Origin: Idiomarina sp. MD25a
Lineage (GTDB): Bacteria > Pseudomonadota > Gammaproteobacteria > Enterobacterales > Alteromonadaceae
Length of the DNA stretch: 64,000 bases
Reading direction: 5' to 3'
Assembly: GCF_001870515.1 (NCBI RefSeq)
Contig: NZ_MDGT01000003.1
Location: 636,151-700,150 of the forward strand
Part shown: piece after piece, positions 7,891-16,938 of the stretch
Layout: every line of letters begins with the position of its first letter
Numbering within the stretch: the stretch's first letter is position 1
Notes under the pieces: generated by a model
Told to the model about the DNA's origin: nothing
Databases searched by the model: none
What the model saw: the letters and a program-made list of their open reading frames with translations, nothing else
Made by a program: the position numbers and the translations under genes

Positions 7891-8585
7891 GTGTGCTGAT
7901 GGTGATTCCTGCGCGCGGCGGAAGTAAACGTATTCCACGTAAAAATATAAAACCGTTTGCGGGCAAGCCGATGTTGCAATGGTCTGTGGAAGCAGCGCGC
8001 GAGGCACAATGTTTTAATCATATTGTCGTCTCTACCGACGATGATGAGATCGCCGAAGTCGCGCGTATTGCGGGCGCTCAAGTGCCGTTTATGCGACCGA
8101 ATGACTTAGCAGATGATTACACTCCGACCATACCGGTTATTCGCCATGCCATAGAAACCTATGAGGCAGAGCATGGCCGCGTTGACTACGTGTGCTGTCT
8201 GTATGCCACAGCCCCCTTTGTTGAGGCCGATGATCTGGCAGCCAGCTTTGCTGAACTTGCTCATGCGAAGGTGCCACTCGACTTTGTCGTTTCGGGTACC
8301 GAGTTCAGCTTTCCGATTCAACGCGCCGTACGCATCAACGATGAGGGGTTAGTCGAGATGTTCATGCCTGAGCATGCGAGTACACGTTCTCAAGATCTGC
8401 CGAAAGCATGGCATGATGCCGGTCAGTTCTATTGGGGACAGCGTGACGCTTGGTTTTCTCAAGACAGCTTTTTTACGGCGCGCACACGATTATTTCCGCT
8501 ACCCAGCTTTCGAGTGCAAGACATCGACACGCCCGATGATTGGTTGCGTGCAGAATGGATGAAAAAGGCGATGCAAAAGCCATGA
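7887..8585 (+). CDS. pseF: CMP-pseudaminic acid cytidylyltransferase
   Basis: 232 aa CMP-sialic-acid-synthetase-type nucleotidyltransferase. It has the N-terminal IPARGGSKRIPRKN signature that binds CTP, then VVSTDDDEI and the C-terminal DIDTPDDW acidic motif. It activates the finished nonulosonic acid with CMP for transfer by Maf. Its order (before pseG, pseI) and 4-base overlaps with both neighbours indicate one transcript. Confidence 0.95.
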   Translation: MSVLMVIPARGGSKRIPRKNIKPFAGKPMLQWSVEAAREAQCFNHIVVSTDDDEIAEVARIAGAQVPFMRPNDLADDYTPTIPVIRHAIETYEAEHGRVDYVCCLYATAPFVEADDLAASFAELAHAKVPLDFVVSGTEFSFPIQRAVRINDEGLVEMFMPEHASTRSQDLPKAWHDAGQFYWGQRDAWFSQDSFFTARTRLFPLPSFRVQDIDTPDDWLRAEWMKKAMQKP

Positions 8586-9679
8586 AGCGTGCTGTTATCC
8601 GTGCCGATGCAGGGATCAATATCGGTAGCGGTCATGTGATGCGTTGCTTAACCCTCGCCGATGCGTTGGCATCTGAGGGGTTCGACATTTGCTTTATTTG
8701 CCGACCGCAAACCGGTGATTTGATTACCCTGATTTCCGACCGAGGCTACCGAGTCGAGGCTTTGTCGACTCAGTCGGAGACGCCTGATAGCCACCTAGCT
8801 CATAGTGCATGGTTGTATGGTGGTCATGTTTTAGACGCACAAGAAACTCAGGTAATTATTGACCGCGAACAGCCGACACTATTGGTGGTTGATCATTACG
8901 GCATTGACCAGCGTTGGTTTGACGCGTTAACGCAGTGCCCGTCTCTTGTAATCGCGCTCGATGATCTGGCTGACCGGAAATTGCCATGTGATTTACTGGT
9001 CGACCCAACAGTAGGGCGAAGCACCGATAAGTACAAAAAGCTGCTACCAACTCAGGCAGAAGCCCTGGTGGGCGCAAAATATTGTTTACTACGCAATGAG
9101 TTTTTGCAGTGGCGAGAACCCAGTCTTCAGCGACGCCAGCGTGTGACCGATATTGAGCGTATTGTAGTCAGTCTTGGCGGCGTCGATGCCACCAATGTGA
9201 CCGCAACGGTGCTCACTGAACTTGAGCGCTCTAATTTAGCATCAGGCTGTCAGATTGATATATTAGTCGGCAGCGCTTATCCGCATATACAAGCTTTGCA
9301 GCGACAGATTAATCAAAGTCGTTTTAGTGTGTCGGTTGCTGTCGCGGTAAACAATGTCGCGGAGCGTTTAGCACACGCAGATTTGGCGATAGGCGCCGCG
9401 GGTAGCAGTGCATGGGAACGATGTTGCTTGGGTGTTCCGACATTGATGTGCGTATTAGCCGAAAACCAAGCCGCCATTGCCGCCGTACTTGAAGACCGCC
9501 AAGCGGCGATTTTAGTGCATTGCCGAGGCAGTGTTGAGGTTGGTCGTCCCTTGCAAAGTGTCTTGGTACATTACATTGAACAGCCTCACTATTTGGCGCT
9601 GTTATCACAGAATGCGGCTAATCTAGTCGATGGTCGCGGTACGGTCCGTGTCATTGAGGCAATCAAGGGGGTATTATGA
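8582..9679 (+). CDS. pseG: UDP-2,4-diacetamido-2,4,6-trideoxy-altrose hydrolase
   Basis: About 366 aa with start ATG at 8582, which overlaps the pseF stop (ATGA) and gives the family-typical beginning MKRAVIRADAG. The frame opens earlier, at 8540, but that lies inside pseF. It shows GSGHVMRC with the putative catalytic His, VVDHYGID, and the GT28-like GAAGSSAWERCCLGVP loop. It removes UDP to release the hexose for PseI. No acetyltransferase (PseH) domain is fused at the C-terminus, as seen in some species. Confidence 0.94.
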   Translation: MKRAVIRADAGINIGSGHVMRCLTLADALASEGFDICFICRPQTGDLITLISDRGYRVEALSTQSETPDSHLAHSAWLYGGHVLDAQETQVIIDREQPTLLVVDHYGIDQRWFDALTQCPSLVIALDDLADRKLPCDLLVDPTVGRSTDKYKKLLPTQAEALVGAKYCLLRNEFLQWREPSLQRRQRVTDIERIVVSLGGVDATNVTATVLTELERSNLASGCQIDILVGSAYPHIQALQRQINQSRFSVSVAVAVNNVAERLAHADLAIGAAGSSAWERCCLGVPTLMCVLAENQAAIAAVLEDRQAAILVHCRGSVEVGRPLQSVLVHYIEQPHYLALLSQNAANLVDGRGTVRVIEAIKGVL

Positions 9680-10335
9680 CGCAAGCACTGCAAGTGAGTG
9701 TACTTTGTTCCGATCCTAATCATCCTATCCAACCACTGTTGCAGGACTGGAAAATCAAGCAACAAGAAGACGGGCATCAGGTTGAGATTGTTGAGCGTGC
9801 AAAGCACCTTCGCGGTGGCGATATATTGTTGCTGATTTCCTGTGCGGAAAAAATTACCGCAGATGTGCGTTCTGGCTATCAGCGAAGTTTGGTCATTCAT
9901 GCCAGTGATTTACCTAAAGGACGTGGCTGGAGCCCCCACATTTGGGGTCTACTAGAAGGCAAAGACCAACTGACTGTTACCTTGCTCGATGCGGCCGAAG
10001 GTATTGACGAGGGTGCCATCTATAAACAACTGCAACTCCCCGTGACTAAAGATGCACTTTGGGATGAAATCAATGCAGCGTTGTTTAGTATGGAATTAGT
10101 GCTGATGGATTGGGCGGTGGCCCATGTTTTAGCAACACAACCGCAACCGCAAACAGAACAGCAGGCGACCTATTACCCCAAACGCACGCCTTCAGACAGT
10201 CAGTTAGATGCCGATAAAAGCATAGCAGCGCAGTGGGACCTGATTCGGGTGTGCGATCCCAACCGCTATCCAGCGTGGTTCTCCTTGCATGGGCACCAGT
10301 ATAAAGTGATCGTGGAGAAGATGGATGACAAATAG
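9676..10335 (+). CDS. Formyltransferase-family protein in the PseH position
   Basis: 219 aa, resembling the N-terminal domain of methionyl-tRNA/ArnA formyltransferases. The core HASDLPKGRGWSPHIW and EGIDEGAIY correspond to the His and Asp of the usual Asn-His-Asp catalytic set. The Asn position (Asn-x-His) reads Val-Ile-His here, so that residue is missing. The gene sits between pseG and pseI with overlaps at both ends (4 and 11 bases), and no GNAT-type PseH exists in the locus. I infer that it acylates, probably formylates, the 4-amino group of the altrose intermediate, giving a 7-formamido Pse. I recall similar proteins in other Pse loci but could not check. Confidence 0.75.
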   Translation: MTQALQVSVLCSDPNHPIQPLLQDWKIKQQEDGHQVEIVERAKHLRGGDILLLISCAEKITADVRSGYQRSLVIHASDLPKGRGWSPHIWGLLEGKDQLTVTLLDAAEGIDEGAIYKQLQLPVTKDALWDEINAALFSMELVLMDWAVAHVLATQPQPQTEQQATYYPKRTPSDSQLDADKSIAAQWDLIRVCDPNRYPAWFSLHGHQYKVIVEKMDDK

Positions 10336-11374
10336 CATTGAGATTGATGGACGTCGTATTGGCGACGATGCGCCACCTTATATTATTGCTGAAATGTCAG
10401 CAAACCATAATGGAGATATCCAACAGGCCTTCAAAATTATCGAAGCGGCAAAAGCGGCTGGCGCCGACGCGCTTAAAATACAGACCTACCGCCCTGATAC
10501 CATTACGTTAGATTCGTCTAAACCTGACTTTTGTATCAATGAGGGCTTATGGGAAGGGCGTACACTATATGAACTCTATGAGTGGGCGCATACCCCTTGG
10601 GAATGGCATGAGGCCTTATTTGCTCATGCAAAGAAGGTTGGCATTACGCTATTTAGTTCGCCTTTCGATCCAACCGCAGTCGATTTGCTGGAGTCACTTG
10701 GCGCCCCCGCCTACAAGATTGCCTCGTTTGAAGCGGTCGATATTCCGCTTATTGAGTACGTCGCTAAAACGGGTAAGCCGATGATTATTTCGACCGGCAT
10801 GGCAGACGCTGAAGAAATTCAAGATGCGATAGATGCTGCTCTTCGGGCGGGCTGTAAAGAACTCGCGGTGTTGCACTGTGTAAGTGGCTATCCCGCGCCT
10901 GCCGCAGATTATAATTTATCGACGCTGGTTGATATGAAGCAGCGCTTTGGCCAGTTGACCGGATTATCCGACCATACATTAGATAACACCACCGCGATTT
11001 GTAGTGTGGCTCTGGGTGCCGCATTAATTGAAAAACACTTCACGCTCGACCGCGAGGGGGGCGGGCCTGATGATAGTTTCTCGTTAGAACCAAATGAACT
11101 CGCCGCTTTGTGTCGCGATAGCAAAACAGCTTGGGAGGCACTCGGAAAGGTTGATTACGGGCGCAAATCCAGTGAGCAAGATAATTTGAAATTCCGTCGT
11201 TCGTTGTATTTTGTTAAAGAGCTTGCGGCAGGTGAATTGATTACTGCGGAACATGTACGAAGTGTACGCCCTGGCTATGGGCTCGCACCTAAACACATCA
11301 AAGAGGTCATTGGTAAGCGTGCAACGCGAGACCTTGAGGCGAATACTCGCGTTGCACCTGATGACTTTACTTAA
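10325..11374 (+). CDS. pseI: Pseudaminic acid synthase
   Basis: 349 aa NeuB-family enzyme. The PEP-binding TIM barrel (residues about 1-275: IAEMSANHNG, LKIQTYRPDT, KIASFE, ISTGMA, LHCVSGYPAP, GLSDHT, EKHFTLDR) is followed by a C-terminal SAF/antifreeze-like domain (about 290-349, VRPGYGLAPKHIKEVIGK). It condenses the 6-deoxy-altrose diamino sugar with phosphoenolpyruvate. The ATG at 10325 follows GGAG and overlaps the upstream gene. Its last 8 bases overlap the convergent S9 peptidase gene. Confidence 0.97.
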   Translation: MTNSIEIDGRRIGDDAPPYIIAEMSANHNGDIQQAFKIIEAAKAAGADALKIQTYRPDTITLDSSKPDFCINEGLWEGRTLYELYEWAHTPWEWHEALFAHAKKVGITLFSSPFDPTAVDLLESLGAPAYKIASFEAVDIPLIEYVAKTGKPMIISTGMADAEEIQDAIDAALRAGCKELAVLHCVSGYPAPAADYNLSTLVDMKQRFGQLTGLSDHTLDNTTAICSVALGAALIEKHFTLDREGGGPDDSFSLEPNELAALCRDSKTAWEALGKVDYGRKSSEQDNLKFRRSLYFVKELAAGELITAEHVRSVRPGYGLAPKHIKEVIGKRATRDLEANTRVAPDDFT

Positions 11375-13295
11375 TGTGCTGTTTCACGAACTTAATAGCG
11401 CGTGTGTATGCATCTTTTCGGTTTGGGTTACTATCTAGTTGGTGAGTACCTTCTTCAAGTAGCAGTAACTCGACCGGCAAGTTATATTTTTGTGCGGCTT
11501 TGTAAAACTGTTTCGACTGGTCATCGGGGACAACAACATCGCCGGTACCGTGAATTAATAGCGTGGGGCGTTTAAGCATACCGATATTATTAACCGGCGA
11601 AATCGATGCTAAGTGCGCTTTGCCTTTCTCACTATCGCGGTCGCCAACCATAATATTATCGACCATTTCGGCCGTTTCACTGGCTCGGGTATCTTCTAAA
11701 ATCGCATTAATATCACTCACACCGGCGATAGAGACATAGCAATTAAATTGCGTGGGTGTATTAGTCGCTGCAAACAGCGACACATAGCCACCGTACGACC
11801 AACCCACAACGCAACTTTTATCTGTATTGGCGAGTTGTTGCTCTTTGACCCAAGCAACACCATCCATTACGTCCTTTTGCATGCGCTGGCCCCACTCACC
11901 ATAGCCCTGGGCCTCATAGTTTGAGCCAAAGCCGCTCGAGCCACGGAAGTTAACTTGTAATACCGCGTAGCCTGCGTTAACAAACATATGTTCTAGGGGC
12001 GAGAAAACCTGAGTGTCGCGTGACCAAGGGCCGCCATGGGGCATTACTACTAGCGGGCGCTCTGAATCACCACCATTAATCAAATAGCCACTAAGCTCAA
12101 AATCGTCACTTGCTTTAAAGGCAATTGGCTGTTTAGCAGGGAACGTCTTGTTCTCTAGTGTAGGTTGCAATGCCATCCACAGCCCACCCGCTTTGTTCGC
12201 CAAATCAACAAAGTAGAATCTTGATGGAGCAGACGCTGAAAAGGTTTTAACTAATAGCTTGTTAACAGACTCATCGTAACCAATGATAATTGGATTCATG
12301 CCTTTAAAGGTATTTTCGATGAGTGCTTGGCGTTGTTTAAACGCTGGGGCAACAAACGAAACTTCAGGCATATCTGCAATATAGCGAAACCCAACGACTT
12401 GACCGTTGTGCTCATGAATACCTTGTACATCAAATTGCTCGTTCTGAAAGAGCGGTGTGACCCAGTCATTGGAATCTAGCGAATAGCGCCACACTTGTTG
12501 CTTATCACCTTTCTGGTAGGTTTTCACAATCAACGTGTTATTCGTAGGCTCATATAGGACAGGCGTGAAACTATCTTCTTCAAAGGCTGTATATGAGCCT
12601 ATTTCTTTCCATTCAGAACTGTCTTCAAGCCATAAATAAAATGTTCTTTCAAGATCTTCTACAGTGACGCCAACGATCGACTGTCCAGTTGAATCTCCGA
12701 TAAAGTAACTTGGCTTTTGTAAACTTGGGGCATATTTTTCTGAAGCGCCACTATATACATTGATTTTATAGACTGAAGGGAAATAATTATCTCGTTCGCT
12801 TACTTGTTGCAGCAAAATATGTTCTGGATCGTTCGGCAGCATCGATACGATTTGATCGCCACTAAAAAGCCAAGACCAATCTTTCCCATCGGACAATTTT
12901 CGCAGTTTAATTTCTTTTAACTCGCCGCCATCTTTGTTTACGGCATACAACTGTCCAACACGACGTGAGCTACCGTACATATGTTCCGGGTAATCTGCAC
13001 TCACTAACAAGCGCTCATTGTTGACCCAACGCAACTTAACGATTCGCTCTGATTTATTCTGCAGTTTGAGGATTGTGGTTAATTCTACTTTACCAAACGG
13101 AGATATAACGACTTGTTGTGTTGCACCATCAGAATTATAAACGGCAGCGATGAGTTCGCCATTAGGAGAAACCGTAGGTTTTTCCACAATATCAAGCTGA
13201 CTAAAAGCACTGCTGGGCAGTGAGTCTGTTTGAGCGAAGCCCGTTGTAGAGAATGTAAGAAATAATGCAATGAGAGTTATTATTATTTTATTCAT
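11367..13295 (-). CDS. Secreted S9 (prolyl oligopeptidase family) peptidase
   Basis: 642 aa. The N-terminal signal peptide (hydrophobic LIALFLTFS, cleavage near GFAQ, residue about 22) predicts export. Residues about 40-380 form the propeller-like domain; the C-terminal alpha/beta hydrolase has the nucleophile in GWSYGGY (about residue 497), Asp in HGTGDVVVP (about 584) and His in EGTHQL (about 614). It is probably a dipeptidyl- or acylaminoacyl-peptidase acting in the periplasm or outside on peptides, a common trait of protein-feeding marine bacteria. It is unrelated to the Pse operon it overlaps tail-to-tail. Confidence 0.93.
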   Translation of the reverse strand: MNKIIITLIALFLTFSTTGFAQTDSLPSSAFSQLDIVEKPTVSPNGELIAAVYNSDGATQQVVISPFGKVELTTILKLQNKSERIVKLRWVNNERLLVSADYPEHMYGSSRRVGQLYAVNKDGGELKEIKLRKLSDGKDWSWLFSGDQIVSMLPNDPEHILLQQVSERDNYFPSVYKINVYSGASEKYAPSLQKPSYFIGDSTGQSIVGVTVEDLERTFYLWLEDSSEWKEIGSYTAFEEDSFTPVLYEPTNNTLIVKTYQKGDKQQVWRYSLDSNDWVTPLFQNEQFDVQGIHEHNGQVVGFRYIADMPEVSFVAPAFKQRQALIENTFKGMNPIIIGYDESVNKLLVKTFSASAPSRFYFVDLANKAGGLWMALQPTLENKTFPAKQPIAFKASDDFELSGYLINGGDSERPLVVMPHGGPWSRDTQVFSPLEHMFVNAGYAVLQVNFRGSSGFGSNYEAQGYGEWGQRMQKDVMDGVAWVKEQQLANTDKSCVVGWSYGGYVSLFAATNTPTQFNCYVSIAGVSDINAILEDTRASETAEMVDNIMVGDRDSEKGKAHLASISPVNNIGMLKRPTLLIHGTGDVVVPDDQSKQFYKAAQKYNLPVELLLLEEGTHQLDSNPNRKDAYTRAIKFVKQHIK

Positions 13296-13377
13296 GGAGA
13301 GTTACGTGCTTTTTGTTAAAAAAATGGATCCTAACAGGGAAATTGAGTTTAGACGAATACTATAGAATTGTTAAAAG

Positions 13378-13409
13378 TGGCAAGCAGGACGTACACGCTG
13401 AACTTGCCA
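13378..13409 (-). terminator. Possible terminator of the small lipoprotein gene
   Basis: On the minus strand TGGCAAG and CTTGCCA pair across a loop that can extend with CAG/CTG, followed by CTTTT. The stem is good and the T-run short, so this is a moderate candidate. Confidence 0.4.
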
Positions 13410-13425
13410 TCTTCAATTAGAAGGG

Positions 13426-13908
13426 TTACAAAGTGCTATCGTCGCAACGCGCCTTTTGTCGAGCTGGCGTATCTACTACTTCTTCCGTCACCAGTTTTCC
13501 GGTTGCTTTGTTTGTAACTGCTTGCTCATTGGCTGCGTCAACAATCCAAACCGTTGCTGTTCCTGCGTCCGAGTCGCGACTGTATCTGAATTCGTAAATA
13601 TTACCAGGTTCAAAGTTACCTTTGAGTTTAAAGAATTGCTCTAGCGGACCACCCGGTACATATTTTTTGATAAATGCGTAACGAGCGACAACGGTCTGTT
13701 CGCCTGCCTCGAAATCACGAGCCGTAACAAAGTCGGTTTCACGACCTCGGTAACAATAGTTGTAAATTATATGGCTAGCTTGAATCGACTTATCTTGAAA
13801 ATTGCGAAGTTTGAACTGGTTATTATCAGCGAGCGAACTGCTACAAGCTGTTAAGCCAACCAAAAAAGCAGCGCTTAATACACCTTGTACGAGTTGAGTA
13901 GAGCGCAT
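13426..13908 (-). CDS. Small hypothetical lipoprotein
   Basis: 160 aa. It starts at ATG 13908 with AGGGGA upstream. Signal peptide with lipobox LTAC (Cys at about residue 22) followed by Ser-Ser-Ser, so outer-membrane sorting is likely. The mature part has two further Cys (YCYRGRETDF and KARCDDSTL) that could form a disulfide, and is mostly beta by appearance (YEFRYSRD, TATVWIVD). I do not recognise a family. It is monocistronic, between the rpsT terminator and the S9 peptidase gene. Confidence 0.75.
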   Translation of the reverse strand: MRSTQLVQGVLSAAFLVGLTACSSSLADNNQFKLRNFQDKSIQASHIIYNYCYRGRETDFVTARDFEAGEQTVVARYAFIKKYVPGGPLEQFFKLKGNFEPGNIYEFRYSRDSDAGTATVWIVDAANEQAVTNKATGKLVTEEVVDTPARQKARCDDSTL

Positions 13909-14033
13909 AATTTTCCCCTTTTTTCAAAAATATGCACTTAGAATATAATTTATGTAATATTTAAATGAAAACAAATTGAGAAATATATGCGTTTTACTTG
14001 TAACAAAATGTAACCGAGATAAATTTTAGACAC

Positions 14034-14063
14034 AAAAAAACCGGCTCAATAAGCCGGTTTTTT
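14034..14063 (-). terminator. Rho-independent terminator of rpsT
   Basis: CCGGCT/AGCCGG stem with loop of five, flanked by A7 on the left and T6 on the right, so it can work on both strands. On the minus strand it lies 20 bases after the rpsT stop and ends in T7. Confidence 0.9.
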
Positions 14064-14082
14064 GAACACTGCAACGTGTCAA

Positions 14083-14343
14083 TTAAAGCGCTTGGATCTT
14101 AGCGTTCAAACGGCTCTTATGACGTGCCGCTTTGTTCTTGCTGATCAAGCCTTTAGTTGCGTAACGGTCCAATAATGGGGTTACTGTGGTTAAAGCTGAG
14201 GTTGCAGCTTCTTTATCTTTGCTTTCAATGGCTGCGTTTACACGTTTAAGGTAAGTACGCATCATTGAACGGCGGCTTGCATTATGGCGGCGATTTTTCT
14301 CGGCTTGAATCGCACGCTTTTTAGCAGACTTAATGTTAGCCAA
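14083..14343 (-). CDS. rpsT: 30S ribosomal protein S20
   Basis: 86 aa, standard length. The N-terminus [13 protein letters not shown] and the basic RRHNASRRS segment are diagnostic. It binds 16S rRNA early in 30S assembly. TAGGAG precedes the ATG at 14343. It has its own promoter and terminator, and S20 is autoregulated in E. coli. Confidence 0.98.
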   Translation of the reverse strand: MANIKSAKKRAIQAEKNRRHNASRRSMMRTYLKRVNAAIESKDKEAATSALTTVTPLLDRYATKGLISKNKAARHKSRLNAKIQAL

Positions 14344-14393
14344 GGTGAACTCCTAAAATTCGTTAACAGAACGCTTCTTTATAAAGGTCGTGG

Positions 14394-14421
14394 ATTATGC
14401 CTAATCTGGCGGAAATGTCAA
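14394..14421 (-). promoter_or_regulatory. Sigma-70 promoter of rpsT
   Basis: On the minus strand a perfect TTGACA (14421-14416), 16-base spacer and CATAAT (14399-14394). The predicted start is near 14387. A second TATAAT at 14480-14475 lacks a clear -35 but could be an upstream promoter, as E. coli rpsT also has two. Confidence 0.7.
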
Positions 14422-14548
14422 CACCTATTCTAGGTTACTTGTTTAATTTTGCACTGCATCAAAGCGGACAGCTCATTATATACAAGGCTTGCCAAAAAGA
14501 AATTTTTATTCAATATTGTTAACAGCGTGCAACATTTAAGGATGAGTT

Positions 14549-16849
14549 ATGTCTGAATCGCTCCGAGTAGAGAAGATTCGTGAGTTTGGACTCTATATAG
14601 GACAAGAGGACCCTCAGTTAAATGGGTTAATGAAGGCGCTTGCAGCCTGGTTAGATGTGCCTATGGCATTCGTCAGTATCGTCGACAATGACACCCAGTT
14701 TTTTAAGGCGAAGACAGGCTTTGACGGGGAGCAAATCGATCCTGAGCCTTCGTTTTGTAATTACGTCGTGAACAACGAAGAGCAATTGCTAATAAACGAT
14801 GCGCTTAAAAGTAAACAATTTAAAGACAACCCTTATGTCATCGACGCACCTAATGTCCGGTTTTACGCCGGGGTTCCACTTAAGCTCGACGATGTGACGG
14901 TGGGAACGGTATGCGTGCTCGATACACAGCCGCATAACTTTACTGATAAAGAACTCGAGAGCCTGTCGCATGTCAGCGAGCATGTCAGTGAATACCTAAC
15001 CTTATCTTTAAAGCACCAACAGTTAGTGCAAGAACGCTCATTTATCGATGACACGCCTGCTGCGCTCATTAAATGGCGTTATAACATGGCACTGGACCTG
15101 CAGTATGTCTCGGCAAATATGTCGACGTTGTTCAATATTCCCAGTGATCAACTCCTTGATGGCTCAAAAAGCTTTGAAGACTTTCTCGATGATAAAGGTC
15201 GCAAGGAGCTCAACTTTTTACTCAGTAACCATCTGGCTGGAGTCGCAACGAGTGAAGCCCAGTTTCGTCTAGTCCCAGCCAAAGGTCCAGAACGCTGGGT
15301 CAAGCTGTTATCAAAAAGCTTTTATGATCCCGAGGGACGACTTGAAAATATCCACGCTATGCTGATTGATAACACCGCTAACCGCTACTTTGAACGGCGG
15401 TTGAATGAGGCGAACCAGCAAATGCGTTTGGTCTTGGAGGCATCAGGGTTGGGTACCTGGGATTGGAACGTGCCAACCGATACCAATAAAGTGAATCAGC
15501 GTTGGTGTGAGTTACTCGGGATTGAGTACGCTAACTTCGACCCGTCTCTGTATTTCTGGGAGAGCCTTGTTCATCCTGCCGATTTAAAACGGGTTGAGCA
15601 AGAGTTACAAGCCCATATGGTGGGCGACACGCCTGCTTTCTCTACCATTTATCGCATGCGTCATGCGCAAGGTTATTGGGTTTGGATAGAAACCTATGGA
15701 CGTGTGGTAGAGCGCGATTCGGAAGGTAAAGCACTACGCTTAACGGGGACGCACCGCGACATTACTGAAAAGAAAGAGGCCGAGCTGCTCGATACTAAGC
15801 AGCGACAACTATTAAGCTTTATCAACAAAGCACAGGCGCTCTACTTAAATGACAAAGATCTCTCTAAAGCCTGCCAAGACATTTTACCGGAGCTGATTGA
15901 GATTGCCGACAGCCAGTTTGCCTTTATCGGCGAGATGCAAAAGCGCAATGGTAAAGATGTGTTGTATATCCATGCGATATCGGAGCTCTCATGGAACGAA
16001 CAAAGCTCAGAGCTGTATAAAGCGTATCTGCGCGGCGAACTATTCTTCGAGAGTTTAAACAATTTATTTGGTCGCACCATTACCTCCAACGAAGTCGTAC
16101 TGACCAACGAACCAAGCCAACACGCTGCTTCTAAAGGCACACCGAGTGGCCATCCCCGTATTATGCGATTCTTAGGTTTACCGATTCGTTTACAAGGTAA
16201 TGTGGTTGGCATGATAGGTCTTGCTAACAAGCTCAATGATTATGAGCAAAGTGACGCGACTTTTTTGCAGCCCTTGTTAGACGCGCTGGGAGCACTGTTT
16301 TATGCAGTTCAATTGGACAAAGCACGTATCGATGCTGAGCGACGTCTAAAAAATATGGCGATGACAGACGCGCTAACTGGGATACCTAATCGTCGTGCAT
16401 TTATTGAGCGTTGCCAATTGTTAAATGACGAGGGTGGCGCACGCAGTGTTGCCATTCTTGATATCGACCACTTTAAACGTGTCAATGACACCTTTGGTCA
16501 TGCTGCCGGCGATGCGGTGATCAAGCATTTAGCAGAGTCGCTAGCGCGCAGCATTCGTTCCGACGATATGGTCGCGCGGTTAGGCGGTGAAGAGTTTGCA
16601 CTTATTCTTAATAGCGATGCAAAAGATAAGGCGCATCAACGCTTGGAGGCGTTGCGACAAGAGATAGAACAATCTCAGGTCACTTTTGATGGTGAGCAAA
16701 TAGGCTACACCATTAGTATCGGGGCACTGTTTATAGCTGAGGATGAGTCTGCAAACAGTGATCTCGAACAAGCGGTACTGGATCATGCTGATAAAGCACT
16801 GTATGACGCCAAAAAATCTGGCCGTAATCGTGTTGTATGGGGCACCTAG
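14549..16849 (+). CDS. GAF-PAS-PAS-GAF-GGDEF diguanylate cyclase
   Basis: 766 aa, no signal peptide or membrane segment. Domains: GAF (about 10-150), a PAS-like segment (about 165-280), a second PAS/PAC (about 290-410, WDWNV...HPADLKRV...GTHRDITEKK), GAF (about 430-590) and GGDEF (about 600-766). The active site reads GGEEF, with an RSDD inhibitory (I-) site five residues before it, so product-inhibited c-di-GMP synthesis is predicted. No EAL domain. The ATG at 14549 follows AAGGA. It is a single-gene unit with a cytoplasmic sensory role; the ligand is unknown. Confidence 0.92.
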   Translation: MSESLRVEKIREFGLYIGQEDPQLNGLMKALAAWLDVPMAFVSIVDNDTQFFKAKTGFDGEQIDPEPSFCNYVVNNEEQLLINDALKSKQFKDNPYVIDAPNVRFYAGVPLKLDDVTVGTVCVLDTQPHNFTDKELESLSHVSEHVSEYLTLSLKHQQLVQERSFIDDTPAALIKWRYNMALDLQYVSANMSTLFNIPSDQLLDGSKSFEDFLDDKGRKELNFLLSNHLAGVATSEAQFRLVPAKGPERWVKLLSKSFYDPEGRLENIHAMLIDNTANRYFERRLNEANQQMRLVLEASGLGTWDWNVPTDTNKVNQRWCELLGIEYANFDPSLYFWESLVHPADLKRVEQELQAHMVGDTPAFSTIYRMRHAQGYWVWIETYGRVVERDSEGKALRLTGTHRDITEKKEAELLDTKQRQLLSFINKAQALYLNDKDLSKACQDILPELIEIADSQFAFIGEMQKRNGKDVLYIHAISELSWNEQSSELYKAYLRGELFFESLNNLFGRTITSNEVVLTNEPSQHAASKGTPSGHPRIMRFLGLPIRLQGNVVGMIGLANKLNDYEQSDATFLQPLLDALGALFYAVQLDKARIDAERRLKNMAMTDALTGIPNRRAFIERCQLLNDEGGARSVAILDIDHFKRVNDTFGHAAGDAVIKHLAESLARSIRSDDMVARLGGEEFALILNSDAKDKAHQRLEALRQEIEQSQVTFDGEQIGYTISIGALFIAEDESANSDLEQAVLDHADKALYDAKKSGRNRVVWGT

Positions 16850-16938
16850 GGCGCGTTACGTAAAGCATGCGTAGCGCATAGCGAGCGCTTGGTATACACT
16901 GACGTTTTTCAATCCGCAGCCCGTGTACAGGAGAGCCC

